In this document: positions 33,225 to 45,130 of the stretch, piece by piece
Layout of the letters: each line of letters begins with the position of its first letter
Numbering within the stretch: the first letter of the stretch is position 1
DNA from: Druceiella hillmani
Taxonomy: Eukaryota; Arthropoda; Insecta; Lepidoptera; Hepialidae
Direction: 5' to 3'
Assembly (NCBI GenBank): GCA_039881145.1
Contig: JAYKKI010000060.1
Span: 3,720,501-3,784,500, forward strand
DNA: 64,000 bases
Made by a program: the position numbers and the translations under genes
Notes under the pieces: generated by a model
The model's database searches: none
Seen by the model: the letters and a program-made list of their open reading frames with translations, nothing else
What the model was told of the DNA's origin: nothing

Positions 33225-33610
33225 GACCATAAGAATTAAATTACCAATGAAAAGATTTTTAAAAGTTATTTTCAAAACCTTTATCCACAACTTCCGTCTC
33301 CACAAAATCGTCTGTGTCTATAATTAAATTTTCAATGAATAGACAGAGATTTTTAAAAGTTATTTTCAAAACCTTTATCCACAACTTCCGTCTCCACAAA
33401 ATCGTCTGTGTCTATAATTAAATTTCCAATGAAAAGACAGAGATTTTTAAAAGTTATTTTCAAAGCCTTTATCCACAACTTCCGTCTCCACAAAATCGTC
33501 TGTGTCTATAATTAAATTTCCAATGAAAAGACAGAGATTTTTAAAAGTTATTTTCGAAATTTGTCAACAACTTTCGTCTCCACAAAATAGTCTGTGTCTA
33601 TCACATAAAA
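33225..33610 (+). repeat. tandem array, 94-bp monomer, about 4 copies
   Basis: 'agatttttaaaagttatttt' recurs at 33253, 33347, 33441 and 33536. Units are over 90% identical and include 'acaacttccgtctccacaaa'. Confidence 0.95.
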
Positions 33611-34124
33611 ACTCTTAAACTTATTTTAATGAATTATACTTGGAGTTCAAAATAAAACGTAAATGAATAGCATTATTTTTTAAAACATACCCAAAATTGT
33701 GTTTAAATATTTAATTATGACTTAAACTATTATTTTTTCGGAAAATTTCTTTTCGCGGAAAAAAATTATATCCGAATTTATCACTTTAATAAAGAACACA
33801 CTTAATGGCGAATGGCGAATATAAAATTAGATTTCCAAAACTGTTTTGTCCTTTAAATTCCTCTTACATCTGACAATATTTAAAGATATTTAAGACAGCA
33901 GATTTCATTGAAACAATTTATAATTTGACAGCAACTCTTATGCATTGATTCTTAAGAATTAAAGTTGTACATACAAGCAAACAAGCAATCAAATAAATAT
34001 ACTAATCAAACGGTTTTGGTCGGCCAGGTTTAAAAAACCGAAAAATTCTGCGAAATTCTTTATATTATTATGAGCAATAATTGTTTGTAAACAAATTAAC
34101 AAAATAAAATTAAATTGAACTCAC

Positions 34125-34136
34125 AAATTGACTCAT
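34125..34136 (-). CDS. secreted peptide gene B, exon 1 (start codon)
   Basis: The ATG at 34134-34136 opens MSQF and runs into a perfect donor GTGAGT (34119-34124) in phase 0, matching the acceptor at 27210. The joined start MSQFNLLSILVLTALVTLG is a good signal peptide. Support is unusually strong for so short an exon because a complete core promoter sits at the right distance upstream (34201-34236). A 10-codon upstream ORF (ATG at 34187, TAA at 34155) lies in the leader. Its ATG overlaps GGTGAG, which could be an alternative donor. Only a transcript can confirm the join. Confidence 0.6.
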
Positions 34137-34200
34137 TATGCAGATGTAGATTATTTAATCCAAGTCAACCTTGCGACTGCTCACCATGAATGCCAGTTTG

Positions 34201-34236
34201 TGACTGAGTCTCTCAAGTATACATGGCGATTTTATC
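34201..34236 (-). promoter_or_regulatory. core promoter of gene B
   Basis: On the minus strand, GATAAAA (34230-34236) lies with its G at -31 from the A of an arthropod-type initiator TCAGTCA (34201-34207, +1 at 34205). The spacing is canonical. It predicts a 69-nt leader (34137-34205) before the gene B ATG. Confidence 0.55.
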
Positions 34237-34239
34237 AGG

Positions 34240-34740
34240 TACACATTACCTTCTTTCCTGTTCGACGCGTCATTCATGCACACGGTTAACATATTATTAG
34301 ACTTAATGTCGTTATCCTACTACGAGTGAAGAATGTGATCGATTAGTTTTACTTCCGTGGGTTTATCCGGGTAATTTTCCTAGTTAAGTGGAAATGACCT
34401 TCGGATGCTAAAGGTCTATATACTTAAATAGACAGATGAAATTTAATGTGTTATCGGAGGAACTTATAAAGAAAAACCATGTCGCATTTATTTGTCAGGC
34501 TTGCTAGACTTCTGTTTTTTTTCAGACCATAATTAGACCTGGCTAGCCTCTCAGCCTATTTTCCAGTTATATTTCAATGTTACAGGTCTTTTAAATTAAA
34601 AGAGAAGTTAAATAATACAAATTTCCGTTTCCACATGAAATAAGTTAATACCATTCAAATAAAAATAGTATTCGGATGCGCCCAGCGACGTTTCTGCACC
34701 AAGTTTGAAGTGACGTTATTTTATCGAAATAAATATAATA
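34240..34740. other. upstream region of gene B
   Basis: AT-rich, with no repeat recognised; presumably holds any enhancer or promoter elements of gene B. Confidence 0.3.
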
Positions 34741-34742
34741 TA

Positions 34743-35140
34743 CTAGCGTGACCCGTGCGAAGTCTTCACATTATTATTTATTCCATTATGAATCTCAGAT
34801 GACAGATCAAACAAATATTTTACTAAAATTGACATATAGAGGCGCAAGTATCAAAAGCATTGAGCTAAAGCGCCACTTTATTTATACGTGAGTGGATTTG
34901 AAATTAAACAAAAATTTTACCGACCGTCAATCATATTGACGTTGAGCCGTTAGATGGCGGCATTGCTGTTTTGTGTATATAATTTTAATAATTAATTAAT
35001 TTGCAAAAACAATAGCAATAATAAATTTTTTAGTTGTGGATGCCGGTAGAGCAAGCAATTATCTATAAAATGATATATAATTTATGTGGATTAGTTGTGA
35101 GGTTTTTTCTAAAAAGTATAATATATATGATGATGATGAT
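34743..35140 (+). mobile_element. 'ctagcgtgacccgtgcg' dispersed element, copy B
   Basis: Same start and body as 12360-12930 but with the shared internal deletion (cattattatttattccatt junction). The 3' part after 'ggttttttctaaaaag' is truncated and ends in a gatgatgatatgat tail. Confidence 0.75.
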
Positions 35141-35199
35141 ATGATGATATATATATATATATATAATAAATGGGGGGGGACATAAATATTATAGCAAAT

Positions 35200-35475
35200 A
35201 TCTCAAAAAACTATGACATCTAGATTCAATATTAAACAATGATCCCCCATGATAATTAATTAGTCCTCTAAAATTGCAATACAAATATTCTTGGGTGTCA
35301 GTTATTGATATGTTATACCGAATTTCGAATTTCTACGTGAGTGGTTTCTGGGAAAATAGGCTGTGACAGACGGGCAGAGGGATACTTGAGTAATCTTATC
35401 GGATACTTGAGTGATGATATAAGGATTATATTTTTTCCTTTTGAGAAATGGAAGGGACCGTGTAACAATGTAAAA
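35200..35475 (+). repeat. lepidopteran-type interspersed repeat, diverged copy
   Basis: 'gaatttcgaatttctacgtg', 'aataggctgtgacagacgg' and 'aggattatattttttcc' fall in the expected order. 'gatacttgagt' is locally duplicated. Confidence 0.45.
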
Positions 35476-35860
35476 CAGTCCAAATGGATGTTGAAACGTA
35501 CGTAAAATGTGATTCCATTGTGTATATTACTCGAAATTTCTGATCGTTGATTTAATTGAAAATTCTGATTATCTACTACCCAATATCTAGATTTTTCTCA
35601 AATTTTTCATATGTATGTTTTTCAAACGGAAACCTAAAGATGAATCGGTAATTTAAAGGTCTATCCACCACCACTTTCACCTGAGGAAAGTGGTGAACAC
35701 GTCAGCTAATATTTTTCTCTGAATGAACAAATGGAATCAATCCCTTCAAAGGGAAGAGCCTTTTAAAAGGGTCAATGTCGACATAGCATTTCACTTCCTT
35801 TCATTCTTTTCAAACACCGCTCATTGCGTGATGGTACACACGAAACCTTGTGTTCTGTAG
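35475..35860. other. intergenic DNA
   Basis: It contains a short hairpin with 10-bp arms (caccactttc/gaaagtggtg, 35669-35695). No gene was seen. Confidence 0.35.
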
Positions 35861-35864
35861 TTGT

Positions 35865-36390
35865 TTATATCTCCTTAAATAGATAATGCATGTCTCTTCT
35901 TCTTTGCCTTCGCCATTTCCCGTTACATGGAGTCGGATTTCTTATGTTGAGGCACCATTTGCTTCTTGTGGAAGCGTCCTCTTTGGATAGACTTAATTTT
36001 TCATATCGCGCTTGACATTTGTCAGCCAGGTTGTAGTAGATCTTCCTCTGTTTTCTTTTCTCGAAGTCATGGAAAGGCACTTTTTCACGACGGGGTTTTT
36101 GGGTCTCCATGTTACGTGACGGCATGATCTCAGTCTTGCCTCGTGGATTCTGTCAGCACACGGACCGAATTTGAAATTCCCTTATTTATATTCATTTCAT
36201 GCTTTGTCTTTGAACCTTACTCAACCCGCCCAGCGTTGCATATGCTTTTCGCTCACATTGAGTTTATCTATATGGGTTTTCTTTATGACCCAAACTTCAC
36301 TACTATATAACATAACTCACCTGACTGCCGTTTTGTAAACCCTGCCTTTATTCCTGACGCTCAGTATCACATCGCGCAGAATGCCAGTCA
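35865..36390 (-). pseudogene. LINE ORF2 C-terminal relic
   Basis: On the minus strand the order of motifs is that of a non-LTR retrotransposon thumb and C-terminus. GRVYKTAVR and VMLYSSEVWVIKKTHIDKLN lie near 36260-36350, then VSEKHMQRWAG, the usual xxAEMRMLRWMxG block. After a stop-rich stretch come IHEARLRSCRHVTWRPKNPV near 36080-36150, then WLTNVKRDMKKLSLSKEDA and SKWCLNIRNPTPCNGK near 35920-36025. Several frameshifts and stops make it non-functional, and the catalytic core is absent. It is a different element from the one at 20965-21690. Confidence 0.7.
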
Positions 36391-36535
36391 GTATACGCAG
36401 CCAGTCAGCATACGTAGCTCATCTGCGTTGATATGCAGTCAGTCAGCATATGCAACCAATGAGTATAGGCAGCTAATCAGCATACATAGCCAGTCAGTAT
36501 ACGCAGCCACTCAGCATACACACCCAGTCAGCATA
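36386..36535 (+). repeat. minisatellite, about 20-bp unit
   Basis: 'cagtcagcatacgcagc' and variants are repeated about 8 times, directly abutting the LINE relic on its 5' side. Confidence 0.85.
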
Positions 36536-37490
36536 TTACATTTTTATTGAAAAATACTTATCAAATGCCTAGTATCTAGAATTATTTTTTACATATTTAA
36601 GCCAAAAGTGAGAAATTAGAGGAAAGCAAATACATTACTTATCAGTTTGAAACTTATTATTTCTGGACTTAAAAATGAATAAAATAATTTAAATTGAAAT
36701 AATATTTATACCATGTTACTAATAAAAAATGCTTAATTTTAAGTTATACTACTCTTATTCCGAGAATACTTATACCGTTCATAAGGTTGGTATAACGAAG
36801 GTGTTAATTACTATAAATAAACTTAGTAAAACGAAAGAATAACTACTCCCAAGTTATTTCAAAAATCCAACATGGCAACGTTGCGTTTCATAGACAATCA
36901 CGTAAAATGTGAGGTTTTGTCTATGATTGTAAATACAAATTACATCCGTCAAATCAGATGCCATCTTAAAAGCTTCGTTAAAATTTATAATACTCTTTGC
37001 TTGTGTCTGTTCTTGGTGAATTTATTTCTTTTTTCCAGTTATCGAAGAACATGAGATACAGAAAAAGAAGTAGTAAGCGTTACGGTATGAAAAGGTTATT
37101 AGAACATCGTGAACAAAAAATTATTGATTTACAATTTCGCAATAATATCACAATTCTCCTTAAAATATTCTAACAATTAAAGAGTATATTACTTGAATTT
37201 TATTTAATTTGAAAATTGCCATCAATAAATATTGTGTTTTGTGCAATTACACGCAATATATCAAATTTTACTTCTCGATAGTTTCAATAGTACCAATTGA
37301 ATTATATACAATGTTTTTTTTCTGTAAAAAAATTATAAACACAATCGAATTGAATAGGGTTTGATAGATTAAGAAGCTATGACGAGCTTATCATAAACTG
37401 AGTTTTTTAGTAGCGTTTTCATCCATTTTTTATTTATGCAAGGTGTGTTTATATTCCAAGTTTTTTAGTAAAAGTATCAAAAATTCTGTA
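36535..37490. other. AT-rich intergenic DNA
   Basis: No gene or repeat recognised. Confidence 0.4.
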
Positions 37491-37495
37491 CAATG

Positions 37496-38042
37496 CAATG
37501 GATCCCTTGACACGTCAATATAGAGGAAAACGAATGCAATGATACTCCAGCCAAAGAAGCCAAAGACCTCGATTCACCACCACATTTACGTAACACCATC
37601 CACACTTCTAGACCCTGACGCAGTGGAAAGACACAGAATTTTCACCCACACCTTTAAGAAACACTTTATAATTGATCTCAACGGCCTTGGATATATCACA
37701 TCTACAATAGCCCGACTAAGAACTAATCATCTTAAAGGCAAGGCAAGGAAGATCCACCCAGACAATTCCAGAACTTATATTCTTTGCAAGAACTGTCCCG
37801 AAGTCCAGCTCTCCCCCAAGAACATCTTTGAGTGCCCAGCTTTCGTAAAAAACATCCTAAATGGGATGTCTCTACTGAGCGATCTGCTGCAAGAAATCTT
37901 ATATAACAACGAGGTACCAAAACTGGCGGAGGCAGTTTTAAAAAGCTTTGACTCAATTTATTCCTCTTTTTTTCTCCTTTTACTACTATTTATTTACACG
38001 GCAATAATAACAACAATAAAAGAAGATACTTTAAAAAGATGA
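37496..38042 (+). pseudogene. non-LTR retrotransposon RNase H/C-terminal relic
   Basis: The first 100 bp read QWIP(stop)HVNIEENECNDTPAKEAKD, the end of an RNase H domain, whose usual form is WxPSHxxIxGNExADxLAKxA. The TGA at 37508 replaces the expected Ser. After a frame change the ORF at 37539-38042 continues with YITSTIARLRTNHLKGKARK, then CKNCPEVQLSPKNIFECPAF. That matches the C-terminal RLRTxHL..C..C...SPxHxxxCPA block of such polyproteins. LAEAVLKSFDSI and a hydrophobic tail follow. The reverse transcriptase domain is missing. It is the only retrotransposon in the window with an RNase H signature, so it is probably from a different clade than the other three LINE relics. Confidence 0.75.
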
Positions 38043-38640
38043 AAAACATTTTTTGCGTATTTTTCCGCGAATGTTTAAACTCTTGCTATCATCAATATTC
38101 ATTTTGTGACATTTTTCCACACAGATCTCTGACAATCTAGTCACAGCATAATCTGCACACGTATTTACGGGAATATATTTATGGGATGATAAAAAAATCG
38201 CATTTCCTTCACGCGAGGAAAATATTCATTCCTAACTTTGGATGGAAACAAAAATGGCAATCAAAAAAACAAAAGAAAAAGTGTCACAAAATAACAAAAG
38301 TGTCAAAAGTGAAAAACAAAAGTGTCAATCACATTTTACGAATTTAAAATTACACTCAACTAATTTTAGTTTTAATCTGCTTAGAGAATCATGAATGAAT
38401 AGATTGATTAAAGCAGATTGTGGAGAACGTACGAGAATTTTCGTTAGAAATTATGTTCTTAATTCGACAGTTTTTGTAGATAATCCTTAGAAGTTAAAGA
38501 AAAAGTAAGACAATAACATATTCCGTAAGAAAACTTCTGAAGAATTTTACGAATCGTAGGAACGGAAACTTAAAATAATTATTTCAATAACGAATATATC
38601 ACAGTTAATTTGACTTAACTATAACGATCCAAATAGCATT
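38042..38640. other. AT-rich intergenic DNA
   Basis: No feature recognised. Confidence 0.4.
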
Positions 38641-38880
38641 TATTCACCGGTTACCCTACGCCAGAAACCGAACACCAGCGCCAGTAATGCAAAGACCCGC
38701 TACAGGAAGGTACTCCACGCCAAATATCATCCACTCGACGTCAGCTCCTGAGGCAGGGACCCCAGCCAAGCCGGGGCCCGCCTTATTGCCTTAATGGACA
38801 TTTGAAACATGACACCCCGCCACTTGTCCAATATTCCCCGTCAGGCCGAGACGGATGAATAGGAAGCAATCGGAAAGATG
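38640..38880. other. GC-rich island of unknown nature
   Basis: About 230 bp stand out sharply in GC from the AT-rich surroundings. Both strands have moderately long open frames here (plus: RNRTPAPVMQRPATGRYSTP and on; minus: GPGLAGVPASGADVEWMIFG and on) and neither matches a family I know. It may be an exon, an inserted fragment or a transposon piece. Confidence 0.3.
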
Positions 38881-38954
38881 TTTTAATGAGTTTTTTAGAA
38901 TACATTAGCAGTGACATTGTGTGCGGTAATTAACGAGCTATACAATTTTTATAT

Positions 38955-39240
38955 CTACTAGCTCTGAGCCGTGGTTTTGCTTGCGTGGAAAAGGAAAAAT
39001 TGAGGGTTTGAAAATAATGCTCTTGACATTGGAAATGGCTAGGTTTTTTGAGATGTACAGAACTGAAAAAAATGGTATGGAAATGAGGAAATTTGTGCTC
39101 TGTATTAACCGTAGGCTGATGTGTTGCTAGATAGTGAAGTAGAGATCCGCCATTTGAAATTAAGACGTAAAGATGATCTGCACTCTCGAAACCCTTGAAC
39201 AAGCCTTCAACATTTTCGACATATTTTAACGAAGGAAAAT
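38955..39240 (+). repeat. 5' fragment of a lepidopteran-type element
   Basis: 'ctactagctctgagccgtgg' plus 'ttgcttgcgtgg' resembles the conserved start of the element that is complete at 52698-52930. The rest is diverged. Confidence 0.4.
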
Positions 39241-39244
39241 TAAC

Positions 39245-39480
39245 ATTTTTAGGGTTTCGTTCCCCAAAAATAAAAAAAAACGGAATCGTTACAATATCAT
39301 TTTGCTGTCCGTCCATCTGTCTGTCAAAGCCCTTTTTCTGGAAATGGCTTGAGATATCAAGTTGAAATCAGTATTGCATAGTGAAGCCTATGGCTTTAGA
39401 TTGCTATAAAAATTACAGTTTTTTTTTCTCTTTAAAGCGTTTTTTTGTTATTTTACCGTCATCAAATTTATAAGCTTCCA
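39245..39480 (-). repeat. lepidopteran-type interspersed repeat, inverted copy
   Basis: 'agggtttcgttccccaaaaa', 'gtccgtccatctgtctgtc' and 'ttgagatatcaagttgaaat' are the family tail read in reverse. Confidence 0.6.
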
Positions 39481-40080
39481 GTGGACCTATAATCTAGAAA
39501 ATCAGCTTATAGCACAAATAAAAGGAAACAAATTAATGATTTCTATGTGGAATTATAATTTTTTTCAATACACGCCTGTGAAACGTATTTACGTTCTAAA
39601 AAATTTAAATTTTGTGAAATATTTACATTTTTTTTTTATATAAATATTATGTATCATTAAATGCTTATAAATACCTAAATATATATATATATATATATTG
39701 TGATAACAATTAACTAAAATGTTTAAATAGGAAAAAGTGCTAATTTTTTTTTATTAAATAAAAAAGTTATTATGTATTTAGTTTCCACACAAAAAATGAG
39801 AAAATTATAATATGCAATATATAACTTAAACGCGATATTTAACGAGATGTTAAAAATATTTAATAAACTCCCTTATAATGGATGCTAAATAACTGACCTG
39901 TGACGTTATAACCCAGTTGTATTTTGTATGGGGCGTTTTCGCGGGAATCTTTCGTCAGTTTTCAAGTCGTTATAACTCTGTTATGAAAAGTTCCAGGTAC
40001 GATATATTTTTTTTAATCGTTTTTAATGTTATTACTTATTCTATTCTAGTAATAAAAAGATGTATTCAAATACCCTATTG
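39480..40080. other. AT-rich intergenic DNA
   Basis: No feature beyond a short (TA)n at 39680-39700. Confidence 0.4.
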
Positions 40081-40081
40081 T

Positions 40082-40141
40082 CATACAGTTCTTAATATTT
40101 TCTCTTCAGTATTCTTGAATAAAAGACACGTTTTTTTACAC

Positions 40142-40187
<46 letters not shown>

Positions 40188-43100
40188 TGTATATATAAAT
40201 CATATTTGACAATTACATATAGTTCTTAATATTTTCCCTTCAGTCTGATGCACAGAATCACTTGTGTGAATAAAAGACACGTTTTTTTACACCCATATAT
40301 ACATATATCCTGTATATATAAATCATATTTGAGAATTACCATATAGTTCTTAATATTTTCTCTTCAGTCTGATGCACAGAATCTCTTTTATGAATAAAAG
40401 ACACGTTTTTTTACACCCATATATACATATATCCTGTATATATAAATCATATTTGAGAATTACCATGTAGTTCTTAATATTTTCTCTCCAGTCTGATGCA
40501 CAGCATCACTTGTATGAATAAAAGACATGTTTTTTTTACACCCATATGTACATATATCCTGTATATATAAATCATATTTGAGAATTACCATATAGTTCTT
40601 AATATTTTCTCTTCAGTCTGGTGCACAGAATCACTTGTATGAATAAAAGACACGTTTTTTTACACCCATATATCCTGTATATATAAATCATATTTGAGAA
40701 TTACCATATAGTTCTTAATATTTTCTCTCCAGTCTGATGCACAGAATCACTTGTATGAATAAAAGACATGTTTTTTTACAACCATATATACATATATCCT
40801 ATATATATATAAATCATATTTGAGAATTACCATATAGTTCTTAATATTTTCTCTTCAGTCTGATGCACAGAATCACTTGTATGAATAAAAGACACGTTTT
40901 TTTACAGCCGTATATACATATATCCTGTATATGTAAATCATATTTGAGAATTACCATATAGTTCTTAATATTTTCTCTTCAGTCTGGTGCACAGAATCAC
41001 TTGTATGAATAAAAGACACGTTGTTTTACACCCATATATACATATATCCTGTATATATAAATCATATTTGAGAATTACCATATAGTTCTTAATATTTTCT
41101 CTCCAGTCTGATGCACAGCATCACTTGTATGAATAAAAGACATGTTTTTTTACACCCATATATACATATATCATGTATATATAAATCATATTTGAGAATT
41201 ATCATATAGTTCTTAATATTTTCTCTTCAGTCTGATGCACAGAATCACTTGTATGAATAAAAGACACTTGTTTTACACCCATATACACATATATCCTGTA
41301 TATATAAATCATATTTGAGAATTACCATATAGTTCTTAATATTTTCTCTCCAGTCTGATGCGCAGAATCACTTGTATGAATAAAAGACACGTTTTTTACA
41401 CCCATATATATATATATCCTGTATATATAAATCATATTTGAGAATTACCATATAGTTCTTAATATTTTCTCTCCAGTCTGATGCACAGCATCACTTGTAT
41501 GAATAAAAGACATGTTTTTTTTACACCCATATATACATATATCCTGTATATATAAATCATGTTTGAGAATTACCATATAGTTCTAATATTTTCTGTTCAG
41601 TCTGATGCACAGAATCACTTGTATGAATAAAAGACACTTGTTTTACACCCATATATACATATATCCTGTATATATAAATCATATTTGAGAATTACCATAT
41701 AGTTCTTAATATTTTATCTTCAGTCTGGTGCACAGAATCACTTGTATGAATAAAAGACACGTTTTTTTACACCCATATATACATATATCCTGTATATATA
41801 AATCATATTTGAGAATTACCATATAGTTCTTAATATTTTCTCTTCAGTCTGGTGCACAGAATCACTTGTATGAATAAAAGACACGTTTTTTTACACCCAT
41901 ATATACATATATCCTGTATATATAAATCATATTTGAGAATTACCATATAGTTCTTAATATTTTCTCTCCAGTCTGATGCACAGCATCACTTGTATGAATA
42001 AAAGACATGTTTTTTTACACCCATATATACATATATCCTGTATATATAAATCATATTTGAGAATTACCATATAGTTCTTAATATTTTCTCTTCAGTCTGG
42101 TGCACAGAATCACTTGTATGAATAAAAGACACGTTTTTTTACACCCATATATACATATATCCTGTATATATAAATCATATTTGAGAATTACCATATAGTT
42201 CTTAATATTTTCTCTTCAGTCTGATGCACAGAATCACTTGTATGAATAAAAGACACTTGCTTTACACCCATATATACATATATCCTGCATATATAAATCA
42301 TATTTGAGAATTACCATATAGTTCTTAATATTTTCTCTCCAGTCTGATGCGCAGAATCACTTGTATGAATAAAAGACACGTTTTTTTACACCCATATATA
42401 CATATATCCTGTATATATAAATCATATTTGAAAATTACCATATAGTTCTTAATATTTTCTCTCCAGTCTGATGCACAGAATCACTTGTATGAATAAAAGA
42501 CATGTTTTTTTACAACCATATATACATATATCCTATATATATAAATCATATTTGAGAATTACCATATAGTTCTTAATATTTTCTCTTCAGTCTGATGCAC
42601 AGAATCACTTGTATGAATAAAAGACACGTTTTTTTACAGCCGTATATACATATATCCTGTATATGTAAATCATATTTGAGAATTACCATATAGTTCTTAA
42701 TATTTTCTCTTCAGTCTGGTGCACAGAATCACTTGTATGAATAAAAGACACGTTGTTTTACACCCATATATACATATATCCTGTATATATAAATCATATT
42801 TGAGAATTACCATATAGTTCTTAATATTTTCTCTCCAGTCTGATGCACAGCATCACTTGTATGAATAAAAGACATGTTTTTTTACACCCATATATACATA
42901 TATCATGTATATATAAATCATATTTGAGAATTATCATATAGTTCTTAATATTTTCTCTTCAGTCTGATGCACAGAATCACTTGTATGAATAAAAGACACT
43001 TGTTTTACACCCATATACACATATATCCTGTATATATAAATCATATTTGAGAATTACCATATAGTTCTTAATATTTTCTCTCCAGTCTGATGCGCAGAAT

Positions 43101-44235
43101 CACTTGTATGAATAAAAGACACGTTTTTTACACCCATATATATATATATCCTGTATATATAAATCATATTTGAGAATTACCATATAGTTCTTAATATTTT
43201 CTCTCCAGTCTGATGCACAGCATCACTTGTATGAATAAAAGACATATTTTTTTATACCCATATATACATATATTCTGTATATATAACTCATATTTGAGAA
43301 TTACCATATAGTTCTTAATATTTTCTCTTCAGTCTGGTGCACAGAATCACTTGTACGAATAAAAGACACGTTTTTTTACACCCATATATACATATATCCT
43401 GTATATATAAATCATATTTGAGAATTACCATATAGTTCTTAATATTTTCTCTTCAGTCTGATGCACAGAATCACTTGTATGAATAAAAGACACTTGTTTT
43501 ACACCCATATATACATATATCCTGTATATATAAATCATATTTGAGAATTACCATATAGTTCTAATATTTTCTCTCCAGTCTGATGCGCAGAATCACTTGT
43601 ATGAATAAAAGACACGTTTTTTTACACCCATATACACATATATCCTGTATATATAAATCATATTTGAGAATTACCATATAGTTCTAATATTTTCTGTTCA
43701 GTCTGATGCACAGAATCACTTGTATGAGTAAAAGACACGTTTTTTTACACCCATATATACATATATCCTGTATATATAAAGCATATTTGAGAATTACCAT
43801 ATAGTTCTTAATATTTTCTCTTCAGTCTGATACACGGAATTACCTGTGGGAATAAGAGACATGTTTTTTACACCCTTATATACATATATCCTGTATTTAT
43901 AAATCTTCTTAAGAATTGCCATATAATTCTTACTATTTTCTCTTCAGTCTGTTACACGGAATCACCTGTATGAATAAAAGACACGTTTTTACACCCTTAT
44001 ATACATATATCCTGTATATATAAATTCTCTAGAGAATTTTCATATTGTTCTTAACATTTTCTCTTCAGTCTGATACACGGAATCACCTGTACGAATAAAA
44101 TACATGTTTTTGCACCCTTATATACAGATATCCTGTATTTATGAATTATCATGAGAATCGCCTTATTGTTCTTAATATTTTCTCTTCAGTCTGATGCATA
44201 GAATCATATGTGTGAATAATAGACATGGATTTTGT
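40082..44235 (+). repeat. satellite array, about 124-bp monomer, about 33 copies
   Basis: The monomer runs 'ttcttaatattttctcttca' - 'gtctgatgcacagaatcact' - 'tgaataaaagacacg' - T-run - 'acacccatatatacatatat' - 'cctgtatatataaatc' - 'gagaattaccatatag'. Units in the middle are 95% or more alike, while the first and the last four are clearly diverged, the usual sign of homogenisation by unequal exchange. A block at about 40690-41500 recurs at about 42422-43232 with the same rare variants (acagccg, tatatgtaaatc, cgttgtttt, gatgcgcag), so a 14-monomer (1.73-kb) higher-order unit was duplicated. The first monomer carries an expanded (TA)n. Every unit contains AATAAA. Confidence 0.97.
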
Positions 44236-44239
44236 TACA

Positions 44240-44690
44240 TCGGTATATTTAAATAAAATAAAATTGAATATCGAGATTTCAGGTAACGCGGGTAAAATGA
44301 TTTCGTAACTTTTGAAATTTTCTGAAATTCTGAAATTTTGTAACTCCTTTTATGGACCACCTTTATCCATCATCTTTTGTTCTTCACTCTATTCGCTTCC
44401 TTGCGTTGGAACAATTTCGACTTATACTAAAATTACAAGTGATATCACTTCATATATTTAATAGTATCAGAATAGGTATAAGTAACTATTATATTTAATC
44501 AAACTTATCAAATTAGAAGAGATGACGTTGAATTAGTAGGTATGTATGACGCTTTTGGCAGATAAGTATTGCTAGCACGTTGTGATAAATCAAATACAGT
44601 GATATATGCTGTTAGTTTTTTTTTATTTTTAAAATTTGTTTCTTCTACACTATACAAAATTGTATGAAATTTAATTAAAATTTGTAATAT
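44240..44690. other. AT-rich spacer between tandem arrays
   Basis: No feature recognised. Confidence 0.4.
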
Positions 44691-44694
44691 TACT

Positions 44695-45130
44695 GTATTT
44701 AATATTTTAAAAATGGAAAATTTAAACAGTTTCGTGTAAATTGATTTATATAATCATTCATTTAACATGCTGTTTATTGTACTACCCTTATTAATTTTGT
44801 AGACATAAGCGTTCAAAGTGGAATATATTAACTTGTTATGCTACTGTCCTCAAAGTTTAAAATTGGAAAACTAAAACAGTTTATTGTAAATTGATTTATA
44901 TAATCAATCGTTTGAAATATTATTTATTATTCTTCGATTATTAATTTTGCCGATATAAGCGTGCAAAGTGGAATATAATAATTTGTGATGCTACTGTACT
45001 CGAGGTTTAAAATTGGAATATTTAAGCAGTTTATTGTAAATTGAATAATACAATTTACCATATATAATACCTTTTATTCCTCTACAATTATTTATTTTGG
45101 AAATATAAGTGTTCTAAGTGGAATATACTT
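44695..45130 (+). repeat. tandem array, about 150-bp monomer, 3 copies
   Basis: 'gtaaattgatttatataatc', 'ataagcgttcaaagtggaat' and 'tgctactgt.ctc' recur in order at about 44737, 44888 and 45035. The third copy is the most diverged. Confidence 0.85.

Larger units (their letters stand above)
27210..34124 (-). other. intron of gene B, repeat-filled
   Basis: The proposed intron is about 6.9 kb, GTGAGT to cgtttcag. It contains a duplicated block with polypyrimidine tracts, copies of the lepidopteran-type repeat, TA microsatellites, a 37-bp minisatellite and a 94-bp tandem array. A plus-strand open frame at 29851-30081 (76 codons, with a hydrophobic C-terminal half) lies in a GC-richer patch but has no recognised domain. 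Confidence 0.5.

Noticed and set aside
40100..44200. Hammerhead core CUGAUG in each 124-bp monomer (gtctgatgcacagaatc)
   Set aside because: CUGAUG is followed by C instead of the required A, and no GAAA box or stem I partner lies at the right distance.
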